Below are positions 17,412-26,972 of a stretch of 64,000 bases of DNA, piece by piece. The notes under the pieces are model-generated. The model was not told the origin of the DNA, did not search any database, and saw nothing but the letters and a program-made list of their open reading frames with translations. A program made the translations under genes and the position numbers. The stretch is from Streptomyces paludis (GTDB taxonomy: Bacteria; Actinomycetota; Actinomycetes; Streptomycetales; Streptomycetaceae), in contig NZ_CP031194.1 in assembly GCF_003344965.1 (NCBI RefSeq), positions 6,014,001-6,078,000 of the forward strand, read 5' to 3'. Within the stretch, counting starts at the first letter, position 1. Each line of letters starts with the position of its first letter.

Positions 17412-18635
17412 TCACTGGTTAGCGAACTTCTTGCTGACTCCGTCGTACACGCCCTTGGCCACATCCCCGAGGCGCGGTCCGGCCAGCCAGCCCGCGGTGA
17501 CCGGGCCGATCGAGGTGTTGGAGATCAGCGCGGGCTTGCCGTCCTGGCCGGCCGCCACCCAGCCGCCGCCCGACGCGCCGCCGGTCATCGTGCAGCCGAT
17601 GCGGTACATCGTCGGGTCGTCGGCGTTCAGCGAGAAACGGCCCGGCCTGTCCTCGCAGCGGAAGAGCTTCTGGCCGTCGTACGGGGCGGCCGCCGGATAG
17701 CCGGTCGCCGTCAGGCTCGTGATGTTCGCCGTGGCCGGTGCGTTGAAGTCGACCGGCAGGGCCGAACCGACCGTCTCCTCCAGCGACTTGCCCGTACCGC
17801 CCTTCTCCGGGGTGACATGGATCACCGCGAAGTCGTACGGCGCGCCCTGACCGCCCGTCGCGGCGCCCTCGGCGATCCACTGCGCGGAGGTCTGCGCCCA
17901 GTCGGCCCACCACACGCCCTCCGGAGCGATCTGCTCCTTACTGGCCTTGTCGAGATCCGCCGTCGCCAGGGCATTGTCGTTGTAGGCGGGGACGAAGGCC
18001 AGATTGCGGTACCAGCCGCCGCTCTTGCCCGCGTGGACGCAGTGGCCCGCGGTCCACACCATGTTGGACTTGCCGGGGTGGGCCGGGTCCTGCACGACCG
18101 TCGCCGAGCAGACCATCGAGCCGTCGGGGCCGTCGAAGAACAGCTTGCCGGACTCGGGCGCGTTCCGCGCGTACGTCGCGGTCACCGCCTGCGCGGTGAC
18201 GGCCTTCGGCTCCGGGTCCGTGACACCCTCGTCACCCGAGATGTCCTGCTCGTTCACCGGGTTCTCCGGCGGCTTCTCCGCCTCCCGCATCCGGTCCGGG
18301 TCCCAGAGGTCCTCGATGATGGGATTGACGTAATCCCTGGCCTCCCGCAGCCACTTGTCCTTGTCCCAGTTCTTCCACTCGCCGCCCCGCCACTTGTCCA
18401 TGTCGATCCCATGGTCCTTGAGCCGGTCCTTGAGATCGTCGGGAATGGTGATCACGCCGGCGCTGCTGGAGGGGGACGCAGCCGCCGCGTCGGCGTCGGA
18501 ATCGTCGCCGGCCCCGCAGCCCGTCGCCGTGAGCACGAGGGCCGCGGCTATCGAGACGCCGGCCAGAACGGGGGAGGTTCTGGGCCGCGCGCTCCTCTCG
18601 CGGCGTGCGGCGCGGGTCGGACGTATGGGTCGCAT
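17412..18635 (-). CDS. secreted trypsin-like serine protease, probable lipoprotein
   Basis: This 407-residue exported protease has an Arg-rich start, a hydrophobic stretch and a probable lipobox ending at Cys in TATGCG (about residue 36). A low-complexity Asp/Ala/Ser region follows. The chymotrypsin-fold triad is visible: His198 (TAGHCVH), Asp268 (YDFAVIH) and Ser355 (GGASGGG). The serine context GASGG rather than GDSGG points to a glutamyl-endopeptidase or V8-like subgroup. ATG 18635 has AGGGGGA upstream and is preferred over 18692. It is convergent with hflX and divergent from the siderophore cluster. Confidence 0.85.
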   Translation of the reverse strand: MRPIRPTRAARRERSARPRTSPVLAGVSIAAALVLTATGCGAGDDSDADAAAASPSSSAGVITIPDDLKDRLKDHGIDMDKWRGGEWKNWDKDKWLREARDYVNPIIEDLWDPDRMREAEKPPENPVNEQDISGDEGVTDPEPKAVTAQAVTATYARNAPESGKLFFDGPDGSMVCSATVVQDPAHPGKSNMVWTAGHCVHAGKSGGWYRNLAFVPAYNDNALATADLDKASKEQIAPEGVWWADWAQTSAQWIAEGAATGGQGAPYDFAVIHVTPEKGGTGKSLEETVGSALPVDFNAPATANITSLTATGYPAAAPYDGQKLFRCEDRPGRFSLNADDPTMYRIGCTMTGGASGGGWVAAGQDGKPALISNTSIGPVTAGWLAGPRLGDVAKGVYDGVSKKFANQ

Positions 18636-18931
18636 CGGCGTAATCCCCCTGGGACTTCGGAACATTTCGGAACAACGGGACTGTGGGCGCACCGGGCCGT
18701 GGTGCCGGCGCCGACGCGCGGTCCCCCACTATGCCGGTGCCGAGGGGGACGGCGCACGCCAGGGCCGCGGTTCCGCGCCACAAGGAACCGCGGCTGGGCC
18801 GTGATCCCGCGCCCGCGCCGTCGTTGGGTAAAGGGAGGGGACGACGGGCGGCGGGCCGCCCGTCGAACATCCGGTGAGCGGGCGCCGTACTGACAGGCGA
18901 CCGAACCGTGACAACGGGAGGACCGACAGCC
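18636..18931. promoter_or_regulatory. divergent region, protease / siderophore cluster
   Basis: This 296-bp non-coding interval contains two direct copies of TTCGGAACA (18656-18664 and 18666-18674, 10-bp period) near the protease start. It also has a hairpin with 11-bp arms (18764-18774 and 18784-18794) and another with 11-bp arms (18842-18852 and 18855-18865) close to the aminotransferase gene. I searched it for the 19-bp palindromic IdeR/DmdR iron box and saw none. Confidence 0.6.
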
Positions 18932-20296
18932 GTGGCCGTGACCGAACCACCTCCGGCAGCGCCGACCGTCGCCCATGAGGGAATCCTCCGGCGCCAGTCC
19001 CTGCGCGAATCGGCCGCCCGCACCTATGCGAGAGCGCTGCCCATCGTGCCGGTCCGGGCGCGGGGGCTGACGATCGAGGGCGCCGACGGCAGACGCTATC
19101 TGGACTGCCTCTCGGGCGCGGGCACCCTGGCGCTTGGACACAACCACCCGGTGGTGCTGGAGGCGATCAGAAAAGTCCTCGACTCGGGCGCCCCGCTCCA
19201 CGACCTCGACCTGGCCACCCCCGTCAAGGACGCCTTCACCACCGAGCTGTTCGCCACACTGCCACCGCGCTTCGCCCGCGACGCCCGCGTGCGGTTCTGC
19301 GGACCGGCGGGCACCGACGCGGTCGAGGCCGCCCTCGAACTCGTCCGCACCGCCACCGGCCGCGACGGACTCCTCTCCTTCACCGGCGCCCATCACGGCA
19401 CGACCGCGGGGGCGCTCGCCGTCCCGGGCGGCGCCGAGGACGCACGGGTGATCCGGCTCCCGTACCCGTACGACTACCGCTGCCCCTTCGGCACCGGCGG
19501 GGAGCGCGGCGCCGAACTCGCCGCCCGCTGGACCGAGGACCTGCTCGACGACCCCGGGAGCGGACTGCCAGCCCCCGGCGGGATGATCCTCGAACCGGTG
19601 CAGGGCGAGGGCGGGGTGATCCCCGCCCCCGACGCCTGGCTGCGCAGGATGCGCGAGATCACGGCGGCCCGGTCCATCCCGCTCATCGCCGACGAGGTAC
19701 AGACGGGGGTCGGTCGCACCGGCACCTTCTGGGCCGTGGAGCACAGCGGGATCACCCCCGATGTCATGGTGATGTCCAAGGCGATCGGCGGCTCCCTTCC
19801 GCTGGCCGTGATCGTGTACCGCGCGGACCTCGACACCGGGCGGCCCGGCGCCCGCACGGGCACCTTCCGGGGCAACCAGCTCGCCATGGCCGCCGGCGCG
19901 GCCACCCTCGCCCACGTACGGGAGAACCGGCTCGCCGACCGTGCCGCCATCCTCGGCGCCCGCATGCTCGGCCAACTGCGGGGCCTCGCCGCCGACCACC
20001 CCTGTGTCGGAGACGTACGAGGTCGTGGTCTGATGATCGGTGTGGAACTCGTCGCCCCGGCGGCAGGTGACCCTGCCCCGCCGGACCCCGCGCTCGCGGC
20101 AGCTGTCCAGCAGGAGTGTCTGAGCCGTGGGCTCATCGTCGAACTCGGCGGGCCCCAGGCGGCCGTGGTCCGGCTGCTTCCCCCTCTCACTCTCACCGAC
20201 GAACAGGCCGTCGCCGTACTCGACCGGTTCGCCGACGCCCTGTCCGCCGCCGAGCGCACCGCGCTCCGCCGGAATTACTCCGGCCTGTCCTCCTGA
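18932..20296 (+). CDS. diaminobutyrate-2-oxoglutarate aminotransferase-like (class III PLP)
   Basis: This 454-residue PLP enzyme probably makes L-2,4-diaminobutyrate from aspartate semialdehyde and glutamate. The class III features are clear: substrate/PLP motif GAHHGTTAGAL, IADEVQTGVGRTG and the Schiff-base lysine Lys283 in SKAIGG. GTG 18932 is preferred over GTG 18908 because GGAGG lies 10 nt before it. It is followed 29 bp later by an IucA/IucC synthetase gene, as RhbA-type aminotransferases are in rhizobactin-like clusters. The exact amino acceptor is inferred from that context. Confidence 0.85.
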   Translation: MAVTEPPPAAPTVAHEGILRRQSLRESAARTYARALPIVPVRARGLTIEGADGRRYLDCLSGAGTLALGHNHPVVLEAIRKVLDSGAPLHDLDLATPVKDAFTTELFATLPPRFARDARVRFCGPAGTDAVEAALELVRTATGRDGLLSFTGAHHGTTAGALAVPGGAEDARVIRLPYPYDYRCPFGTGGERGAELAARWTEDLLDDPGSGLPAPGGMILEPVQGEGGVIPAPDAWLRRMREITAARSIPLIADEVQTGVGRTGTFWAVEHSGITPDVMVMSKAIGGSLPLAVIVYRADLDTGRPGARTGTFRGNQLAMAAGAATLAHVRENRLADRAAILGARMLGQLRGLAADHPCVGDVRGRGLMIGVELVAPAAGDPAPPDPALAAAVQQECLSRGLIVELGGPQAAVVRLLPPLTLTDEQAVAVLDRFADALSAAERTALRRNYSGLSS

Positions 20297-20325
20297 CCCC
20301 GGACACCCTCACAAGGAAGCCCTCC

Positions 20326-22188
20326 GTGAATTCCACTCCCTCACCTGATGTGCCCGAGACCGACGTCCGTGCCACCGCCGAGGAGGCGACGGTGCCACGG
20401 CAAGCGGCGGGCGGCGGCCCAGGCGAACTCCCCGCCCCCGCGGCCGACATGGACAGCGCGTCCGCCGCGGCCGACCCACTCGACCACCCCGAGCCGCAGC
20501 AGGCGGCCGACGCCGCGGCCGTCGAGAACCTGCTGCGCTGCTGGGTCCGTGAGAACAACCTGCCGCGCCCGCCGGGCGAGGTGCTGAGAATCCCGCTCGA
20601 CGCCAGTGGCACCGCGCTCCTGGCCCCCGTCCGCTACTGGTCGGCGACGGGCTGGCACCGCTTCGGCATGCCGCACCTGGAAGGCGCCCCACAGGACGCC
20701 CCGGCCGCCGAGGCCGTCACGGTAGCGGCCCTCCTCGGCCGGGAATCCGGCCGCCACCAGGGCGCCGACCTGGTCGGCCGGGTCGCCAACTCGCTCTCCC
20801 AAACCGCCGACTTCATCACCGACCGCCGGGCCGCCCCGGCCGCCGACGACAACGCGGACCTTTTTCTCACCGCCGAGCAGTCACTCCTCCTGGGGCATCC
20901 CCTCCATCCCACTCCCAAGAGCCGCGAGGGACTCTCCGAAGCCGAAGCCCACCGCTACTCGCCCGAGTCGCGCGGCTCGTTCCCGCTGCACTGGATGGCC
21001 GTCGACCGCTCCGTGCTCGCCACCGACTCCGCCTGGACCGAGCAGGGCCGCGTCCTGCCCGCCGAACAGCTCACGGCCCGGTTCCTCGGCGACCACCCCC
21101 TTCCCGGGAACACCGTCGCGCTGCCCCTCCACCCCTGGCAGGCACGCGAACTGAGACACCGTCCGGCCGTCACCCAACTCCTCGACGCCGGCCTCCTGCA
21201 CGACCTGGGCCCGCACGGAGCCCCCTGGCACCCCACCTCCTCCATCCGGACGGTGCACCGGTCCGGTGTGCCCGCCATGCTCAAGCTCTCCCTGGGCGTA
21301 CGCATCACCAACTCCCGCCGCGAGAACCTCCGTAAGGAACTCCACCGGGGCGTCGAGGTCCACCGGCTGCTGCGCGCCGGACTCGCCAAGGAGTGGCAGG
21401 CCGCCCACCCCGGCTTCGACATCGTCCGCGACCCCGCCTGGATCGCCGTCGACACCCCGGACGGCGAACCGGTGACCGGACTCGACGTGATGCTCCGTCA
21501 CAACCCGTTCGGCCCCGGTGACGACGCCGTCTGTGTCGCCGGACTGACCGCGCCGCGGCCCTATCCCGGCCGGACCGGCATGTACACCCGGCTGGCGGCG
21601 ACCGTCTCCGCACTCGCCGCCCGCACCGGCCGGTCCGTGCCCGCCGTGGCCGCGGAGTGGTTCCTGCGCTATCTCGACCAGGTCGTCCGCCCGGTGCTCT
21701 GGCTCGACGGCACGGCCGGGATCGCCCTGGAGGCCCACCAGCAGAACACCCTGGTGATCCTGGACGAGGCGGGCTGGCCCGTCGGCGGCCGCTACCGCGA
21801 CAACCAGGGCTACTACTTCCGTGAATCCCACCGCCCTTCGCTGGAACGCCGGCTCCCCGGCATCGGATCGGTCAGCGACACCTTCGTCTCGGACAAGGTC
21901 ACCGACGAACGCTTCGCCTACTACCTCGGCATCAACAACGTCCTCGGTCTGATCGGCGCCTTCGGCGCGCAGGGGCTCGCCGACGAACGCGTACTCATCG
22001 CGGCCTTCCGGCAGTTCCTCTCCGGCGCGACAGGACTCGGCTCCCCGCTGCCGGCCCAGCTCCTGGAGAGCCCCACCCTGCGCTGCAAGGCCAATCTGCT
22101 GACCCGGCTGCACGGCCTCGACGAACTCGTCGGCCCCGTGGACACCCAGTCCGTCTACGTCACCATCACCAACCCCCTTCGCGAGTGA
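20326..22188 (+). CDS. NRPS-independent siderophore (NIS) synthetase, IucA/IucC family, first copy
   Basis: This 620-residue ATP-dependent synthetase condenses a carboxylate such as citrate with an amine. The ATP-binding motif HPLHPTPK is at 191-198. Further family motifs follow: LPLHPWQ, SSIRTV, KLSLGVRITNSRREN and EAHQQN. The first 75 residues are an acidic, low-complexity extension. GTG 20326 follows AAGGAAG at 20313-20319. The stop overlaps the start of the acetyltransferase gene. It resembles RhbC/IucA-position enzymes by order; substrate stereospecificity (type A, B or C) cannot be assigned safely. Confidence 0.9.
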   Translation: MNSTPSPDVPETDVRATAEEATVPRQAAGGGPGELPAPAADMDSASAAADPLDHPEPQQAADAAAVENLLRCWVRENNLPRPPGEVLRIPLDASGTALLAPVRYWSATGWHRFGMPHLEGAPQDAPAAEAVTVAALLGRESGRHQGADLVGRVANSLSQTADFITDRRAAPAADDNADLFLTAEQSLLLGHPLHPTPKSREGLSEAEAHRYSPESRGSFPLHWMAVDRSVLATDSAWTEQGRVLPAEQLTARFLGDHPLPGNTVALPLHPWQARELRHRPAVTQLLDAGLLHDLGPHGAPWHPTSSIRTVHRSGVPAMLKLSLGVRITNSRRENLRKELHRGVEVHRLLRAGLAKEWQAAHPGFDIVRDPAWIAVDTPDGEPVTGLDVMLRHNPFGPGDDAVCVAGLTAPRPYPGRTGMYTRLAATVSALAARTGRSVPAVAAEWFLRYLDQVVRPVLWLDGTAGIALEAHQQNTLVILDEAGWPVGGRYRDNQGYYFRESHRPSLERRLPGIGSVSDTFVSDKVTDERFAYYLGINNVLGLIGAFGAQGLADERVLIAAFRQFLSGATGLGSPLPAQLLESPTLRCKANLLTRLHGLDELVGPVDTQSVYVTITNPLRE

Positions 22189-22991
22189 ACGCGTCCGACC
22201 GACCGAACCGCCGAGAGGAGAGCGCCGTCATGGCCGCCGCCGACGTGAGCCCCGGCTCCGGGACCGGCTTCGGAACCCGCCCCGGAACCGGATCCGTCCC
22301 GCCCGTCGGCGGCGGCGCCGAGGACACCCTCGACCTACGGCTGTCCGGAGAACTCCTCGCCCTGTTCGGAGAGAGCGATCCCATGACCGCGACCCGGCCC
22401 GCCGACGACACGTCGGCCGGCGATCTGCTGGACACCCCCGCGGACTGGGGGCCGGCCACCACCGCGGCCGGTGTGTTCCACCTCGTACCCGTACGGCTTC
22501 CACGGGACCTGGAGCTGATCAGCCGCTGGATGAACGACCCGGCGGTGGCCGCCTTCTGGGAACTGGCCGGACCCGAAGGCGTCACGGAAGCCCATCTGCG
22601 CACCCAGCTCGACGGCGACGGACGCAGCGTCCCCTTCCTCGGCGTCCTGGACGGAGTCCCGATGAGCTACTGGGAGCTGTACCGCGCCGACCTCGACCCG
22701 CTCGCCCGCCACTACCCCGCCCGCCCCCACGACACCGGGATCCATCTGCTGCTCGGCGGCGTCGCCGACCGTGGCCGTGGCGTGGGAACCGCCCTCCTCA
22801 GAGCGGTCGGTGATCTGGTCCTCGACCACCGTCCCCGCTGCGCGCGGGTCATCGCCGAACCCGATCTGCGCAACACCCCCTCCGTCTCGGCCTTTCTCAG
22901 CGCCGGCTTCCGCTTCTCCGCCGAGATCGATCTTCCGGACAAGCGAGCCGCCCTCATGGTCCGCGACCGCGCCTTCCGTGAACTGATGTGA
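22185..22991 (+). CDS. GNAT acetyltransferase of the siderophore cluster (IucB/RhbD-like)
   Basis: This 268-residue protein has a disordered Gly/Thr/Asp-rich N-terminal third and a GNAT domain from about residue 100. The domain shows the family's FHLVPVRL start, GVPMSYWELYR and the acetyl-CoA loop DRGRGVGTALLR. This matches the IucB/RhbD/MbtK-type acyltransferases that acylate hydroxylamines in siderophore synthesis. The GTG overlaps the upstream stop (GTGA), so it is translationally coupled. Because no N-hydroxylase is encoded nearby, its acceptor may be a free amine or a product made elsewhere. Confidence 0.85.
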   Translation: MNASDRPNRREESAVMAAADVSPGSGTGFGTRPGTGSVPPVGGGAEDTLDLRLSGELLALFGESDPMTATRPADDTSAGDLLDTPADWGPATTAAGVFHLVPVRLPRDLELISRWMNDPAVAAFWELAGPEGVTEAHLRTQLDGDGRSVPFLGVLDGVPMSYWELYRADLDPLARHYPARPHDTGIHLLLGGVADRGRGVGTALLRAVGDLVLDHRPRCARVIAEPDLRNTPSVSAFLSAGFRFSAEIDLPDKRAALMVRDRAFRELM

Positions 22992-23095
22992 CCATCGGCT
23001 GTCCCCCTTTCCCGCCCTTCCCCGTGCCATCCGTCCTGCCCACCGCGCGTTCTACACTCACCCGCCACCCATCGGTTTCCACCCGAGGAGTCCCC

Positions 23096-24958
23096 GTGTC
23101 AACGTCCCCTGCCACTCATGACTCCGCCGGTCCCGCCGGCCACATATCCACCGCCCGCCCCGCGGACCCGTCGGTACTGTTCTCCCCACCCGAGCTGAAC
23201 GCCCAAGCCTGGAGCCGGGCAAGTCGGCTACTTCTCGCCAAAATGATTGGGGAGTTCGCATATGAGGAAGTAGTCGAGCCGGCCGCGCTCCCCGGGGCCC
23301 CCGAGGGCGGCTACTTCCTCGCGCTCGACGCCGGCGAGACGCTCACCTTCCGCGCCGTACGGGGCTCCTACGGCAGCTGGCGCGTCGACCCCGATTCGAT
23401 GGAGTGCCAGGGCCGGCCCTTCACGGACCCCCTGCGCTTCCTCCTGATGGCCCGCGGACTGCTCGCGCTCGACGGCGGAACCCTCGGCCATCTCGTACGG
23501 GAACTCACCACCACGCTCGCGGCCGACGCCAAGCTCGCCCACACGGCCCTCACCGCGGCGGCCCTCGCGGACCTCGACTACGCGGAACTCGAAGGACACC
23601 AGACCGGCCACCCCTGGATCGTCCTGAACAAGGGCAGGGTCGGCTTCGCCGCCACCGACACGGACCGCTGGGCTCCCGAGGCCCGTACCCCGGCCACCCT
23701 CCCGTGGATCGCGGCCAGCACCTCGCTCGCCACCTACCGGGGCGTCGCCGCGCTCGACACCCCCGAACTGCTCTACGCCCTCGAACTCGACGATCCCGTG
23801 CGCGAGCGCTTCGACGCCGTACTCCGCGACAGGGGCCTCGACCCCGCCGGCTATCTCTATCTCCCCGTACACCCCTGGCAGTGGGACGAGGTCCTGGTCC
23901 AGCTCTACGCCCCGGCGATAGCCGAGGGAGCGATCGTCCCGCTCCCGACCGACGGCGACACCCGGCTGCCCCAGCAGTCGATCCGTACCTTCCTGAACAT
24001 CCAGCGGCCCGACCGGCACACGGTCAAACTGCCGCTGTCGATCCTCAACACGCTCGTCTGGCGCGGACTGCCGACCGAGCGCACCCTGGCCGCCCCCGCC
24101 GTCACCGCGTGGATGCACGGGATCCGCGATGCCGACCCCTTCCTCCGCGACGAATGCGGGGTGATCCTGCTGGGCGAAGTCGCCTCCGTGACCGTCGAGC
24201 ATCCTCTCTACGATCAACTCCCGGAAGTCCCGTACCAGTACAAGGAACTGCTCGGAGCCATCTGGCGCGAGCCCCTCCAGACCCGGCTGGCACCCGGCGA
24301 ACGCGCCCGCACCCTCGCCTCCCTCATCCATACGGATCCGCACGGACGGGCGTTCACCGCCGAACTGGCCGAGCGCTCCGGGCTCCCCGCCGCTGAGTGG
24401 CTCCAGCGGCTCTTCGCGGCGCTCCTGCCGCCCCTCCTGCACTTCCTCTACCGGTACGGGACGGTCTTCTCCCCGCACGGCGAGAACGCCATCGTGGTCT
24501 TCGACTCCCAGGACGTACCGGTACGGCTGGCGATCAAGGACTTCGTCGACGATGTGAACATCAGTGCGCGGCCCCTGCCGGAGCACGACAGCATGCCCGC
24601 CGATGTGCGGGACATCCTCCTCACCGAGGAGCCCGTGTTCCTCACACAATTCATCCATTCAGGGCTCTTCGTCGGTGTCTTCCGCTATCTGGGGCCGCTG
24701 TGCCAGGAGCAGCTGGGCGTTCCGGAGGACGACTTCTGGTCGCTCGTCCGGGCGGAGATCGTGCGCTACCACGCCCGGTTCCCGGAGCTGAAGGAGCGCT
24801 TCGAGACATTCGACCTGCTCACGCCCCGTATCGCCCGCCTCTGCCTGAACCGGAACCGGCTGCATCTCGACGGCTACCGGGACCGCTCGGAGCGCCCGCA
24901 CGCCGCCGTGCACGGCACCGTCCCGAACCCGCTCGCCGTCCGGCGCCCGGGCGAGTGA
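23096..24958 (+). CDS. NIS synthetase, IucA/IucC family, second copy (DesD/AlcC-like)
   Basis: This 620-residue synthetase differs clearly from the first. Its motifs resemble the type C group: TGHPW near residue 171 with NKGR following, VHPWQWDEV, HTVKLPLSILNTLVWRGL and HGENAIVVFD. It would make the second amide bond of the siderophore. GTG 23096 has GAGGAG at 23085-23090, so upstream in-frame starts are rejected. It closes the cluster; the 104-bp gap after the acetyltransferase gene shows no terminator. Confidence 0.9.
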   Translation: MSTSPATHDSAGPAGHISTARPADPSVLFSPPELNAQAWSRASRLLLAKMIGEFAYEEVVEPAALPGAPEGGYFLALDAGETLTFRAVRGSYGSWRVDPDSMECQGRPFTDPLRFLLMARGLLALDGGTLGHLVRELTTTLAADAKLAHTALTAAALADLDYAELEGHQTGHPWIVLNKGRVGFAATDTDRWAPEARTPATLPWIAASTSLATYRGVAALDTPELLYALELDDPVRERFDAVLRDRGLDPAGYLYLPVHPWQWDEVLVQLYAPAIAEGAIVPLPTDGDTRLPQQSIRTFLNIQRPDRHTVKLPLSILNTLVWRGLPTERTLAAPAVTAWMHGIRDADPFLRDECGVILLGEVASVTVEHPLYDQLPEVPYQYKELLGAIWREPLQTRLAPGERARTLASLIHTDPHGRAFTAELAERSGLPAAEWLQRLFAALLPPLLHFLYRYGTVFSPHGENAIVVFDSQDVPVRLAIKDFVDDVNISARPLPEHDSMPADVRDILLTEEPVFLTQFIHSGLFVGVFRYLGPLCQEQLGVPEDDFWSLVRAEIVRYHARFPELKERFETFDLLTPRIARLCLNRNRLHLDGYRDRSERPHAAVHGTVPNPLAVRRPGE

Positions 24959-24981
24959 CCTCCGTTGTCAGTGCCGCCCCG

Positions 24982-24987
24982 TAGGGT
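24982..24987 (+). promoter_or_regulatory. -10 box of a leaderless dinG-type promoter
   Basis: TAGGGT ends 9 nt before ATG 24997 and no ribosome site is present. Confidence 0.5.
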
Positions 24988-24996
24988 GGTCGGGCT

Positions 24997-26967
24997 ATGA
25001 CGAAGCCAACACTCAACGAGCTACTCCACGCCGCCGTCACCTCGGTCGGCGGCGTGGAACGGCCAGGCCAGGTCACCATGGCCGAGGCCGTCGCCGAAGC
25101 CATCGACGCCCCGTCCCATCTGCTCGTCCAGGCGGGCACCGGCACCGGGAAGTCCCTGGGCTATCTGGTGCCCGCCCTGGCCCACGGCGAGCGGGTCGTG
25201 GTGGCCACGGCGACCCTCGCGCTCCAGCGCCAGCTGGTGGAGCGCGACCTGCCGCGTACGGTCGACGCGCTCCACCCGCTGCTGCGCCGGCGGCCCGATT
25301 TCGCCATGCTCAAGGGGCGGTCGAACTATCTCTGTCTGCACCGGTTGCGCGAAGGGGTGCCGCAGGACGAGGAGGAGGGGCTCTTCGACCAGTTCGAGGC
25401 GGCGGCGCCCTCCAGCAGACTGGGCCAGGACCTGCTGCGGATGCGGGACTGGGCGGACGAGACGGAGACGGGCGACCGGGACGACCTGACGCCCGGGGTC
25501 TCGGACCGTGCCTGGTCCCAGGTGTCCGTGTCGTCCCGGGAGTGCCTGGGCGCGACGAAGTGCGCGTACGGTGCCGAGTGCTTCGCCGAGATGGCGCGCG
25601 AGCGGGCGAAGCTCGCGGAGGTCGTGGTCACCAACCACGCGCTCCTCGCGATCGACGCGATCGAGGGCGCTCCGGTCCTGCCGCAACACGAGGTGCTGAT
25701 TGTCGACGAGGCCCATGAGCTGGTCTCGCGGGTCACCGGCGTCGCGACGGGAGAGCTGAGCCCCGGGCAGGTGCAGCGCGCCGTGCGCCGCTCGGCGAAG
25801 CTGATCGACGAGAAGACGGCCGACGCGCTCCAGACGGCCGCCGAGTCGTTCGAGCGCGTCATGGAGCTGGCCCTGCCGGGACGGCTCGAGGAGATTCCCG
25901 AAGATCTCGGCTACGCGCTGATGGCCCTGCGTGACGCGGCGCGTACGGTGATCTCGGCGCTCGGCTCGACGCGGGACAAGTCCGTGCAGGACGAGGACGT
26001 CGTCCGCAAGCAGGCGCTCGCCTCGGTGGAGTCCATCCACGGAGTCGCGGAGCGCATCGCCAACGGCTCCGAGTGGGATGTCGTCTGGTACGAGCGGCAC
26101 GACCGGTTCGGCGCCTCGCTGCGGGTGGCGCCGCTCTCCGTGTCGGGGCTTCTGCGGGAGAAGCTGTTCACGGACCGCTCCGTCGTCCTGACCTCGGCCA
26201 CCCTGAAGCTCGGCGGTGACTTCAACGGGGTGGGTGCCTCTCTCGGTCTGGCGCCGGAGGGCACCGTGGGGGAGGACATCCCGCAGTGGAAGGGCATCGA
26301 CGTCGGCTCCCCCTTCGACTACCGCAAGCAGGGGATTCTCTATGTCGCCCGCCATCTGGCCACGCCGGGCCGGGAGGGCTCGCGCGGCGACATGATGGAT
26401 GAGCTGGCGGAGCTGGTGGAGGCGGCCGGAGGGCGTACGCTCGGGCTCTTCTCCTCCATGCGGGCCGCACAGGCCGCGGCGGAGGAGCTGCGCGGGCGGC
26501 TCGAATCCCCGATTCTGCTCCAGGGCGAGGAGACGCTCGGTGAACTGATCAAGGCGTTCGCCGCGGACCCCAAGACCTGTCTCTTCGGCACGCTGTCGCT
26601 GTGGCAGGGCGTCGATGTGCCGGGGCCGAGTTCTCAGCTGGTCGTGATGGACCGGATTCCATTTCCGCGCCCCGACGATCCGCTGATGAGCGCACGCCAG
26701 AAGGCGGTGGAGGAGGCGGGCGGCAATGGATTCATGTCGGTGGCCGCGACGCATGCCGCGCTGCTGATGGCGCAGGGCGCCGGACGGCTGGTCCGGGCGA
26801 GCGGGGACCGGGGGGTGGTGGCCGTGCTCGATCCGCGGCTGGCCAATGCGCGGTACGGCAGCTTCCTGCGCGCCTCACTGCCGGATTTCTGGTATACGAC
26901 GGACCGCAATACCGTACGGCGGTCCCTTGCCGCGATCGATGCGACGGCGGTGGCCGAGGGACGGTAG
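24997..26967 (+). CDS. dinG: ATP-dependent DNA helicase, DinG/XPD-like
   Basis: This 656-residue superfamily 2 helicase has Walker A GTGTGKS at residues 47-53 and a DEAH box (IVDEAHEL) near 237. The iron-sulfur domain cysteines are recognisable: one in NYLCLHR near 108 and three in RECLGATKCAYGAECF near 181-193. The C-terminal helicase half has TLSLWQGVDVPG and QGAGRLVR. It should unwind DNA 5'-3' in repair or replication-conflict clearance. It is convergent with lexA, and a -10-like TAGGGT 9 nt before the ATG suggests a leaderless mRNA. I saw no SOS box upstream. Confidence 0.88.
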   Translation: MTKPTLNELLHAAVTSVGGVERPGQVTMAEAVAEAIDAPSHLLVQAGTGTGKSLGYLVPALAHGERVVVATATLALQRQLVERDLPRTVDALHPLLRRRPDFAMLKGRSNYLCLHRLREGVPQDEEEGLFDQFEAAAPSSRLGQDLLRMRDWADETETGDRDDLTPGVSDRAWSQVSVSSRECLGATKCAYGAECFAEMARERAKLAEVVVTNHALLAIDAIEGAPVLPQHEVLIVDEAHELVSRVTGVATGELSPGQVQRAVRRSAKLIDEKTADALQTAAESFERVMELALPGRLEEIPEDLGYALMALRDAARTVISALGSTRDKSVQDEDVVRKQALASVESIHGVAERIANGSEWDVVWYERHDRFGASLRVAPLSVSGLLREKLFTDRSVVLTSATLKLGGDFNGVGASLGLAPEGTVGEDIPQWKGIDVGSPFDYRKQGILYVARHLATPGREGSRGDMMDELAELVEAAGGRTLGLFSSMRAAQAAAEELRGRLESPILLQGEETLGELIKAFAADPKTCLFGTLSLWQGVDVPGPSSQLVVMDRIPFPRPDDPLMSARQKAVEEAGGNGFMSVAATHAALLMAQGAGRLVRASGDRGVVAVLDPRLANARYGSFLRASLPDFWYTTDRNTVRRSLAAIDATAVAEGR

Positions 26968-26972
26968 GCGAA

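Noticed and set aside
18636..18931. Search for an iron-regulator (IdeR/DmdR) box upstream of the siderophore genes.
   Set aside because: No TTAGGTTAG-type palindrome was found by eye.
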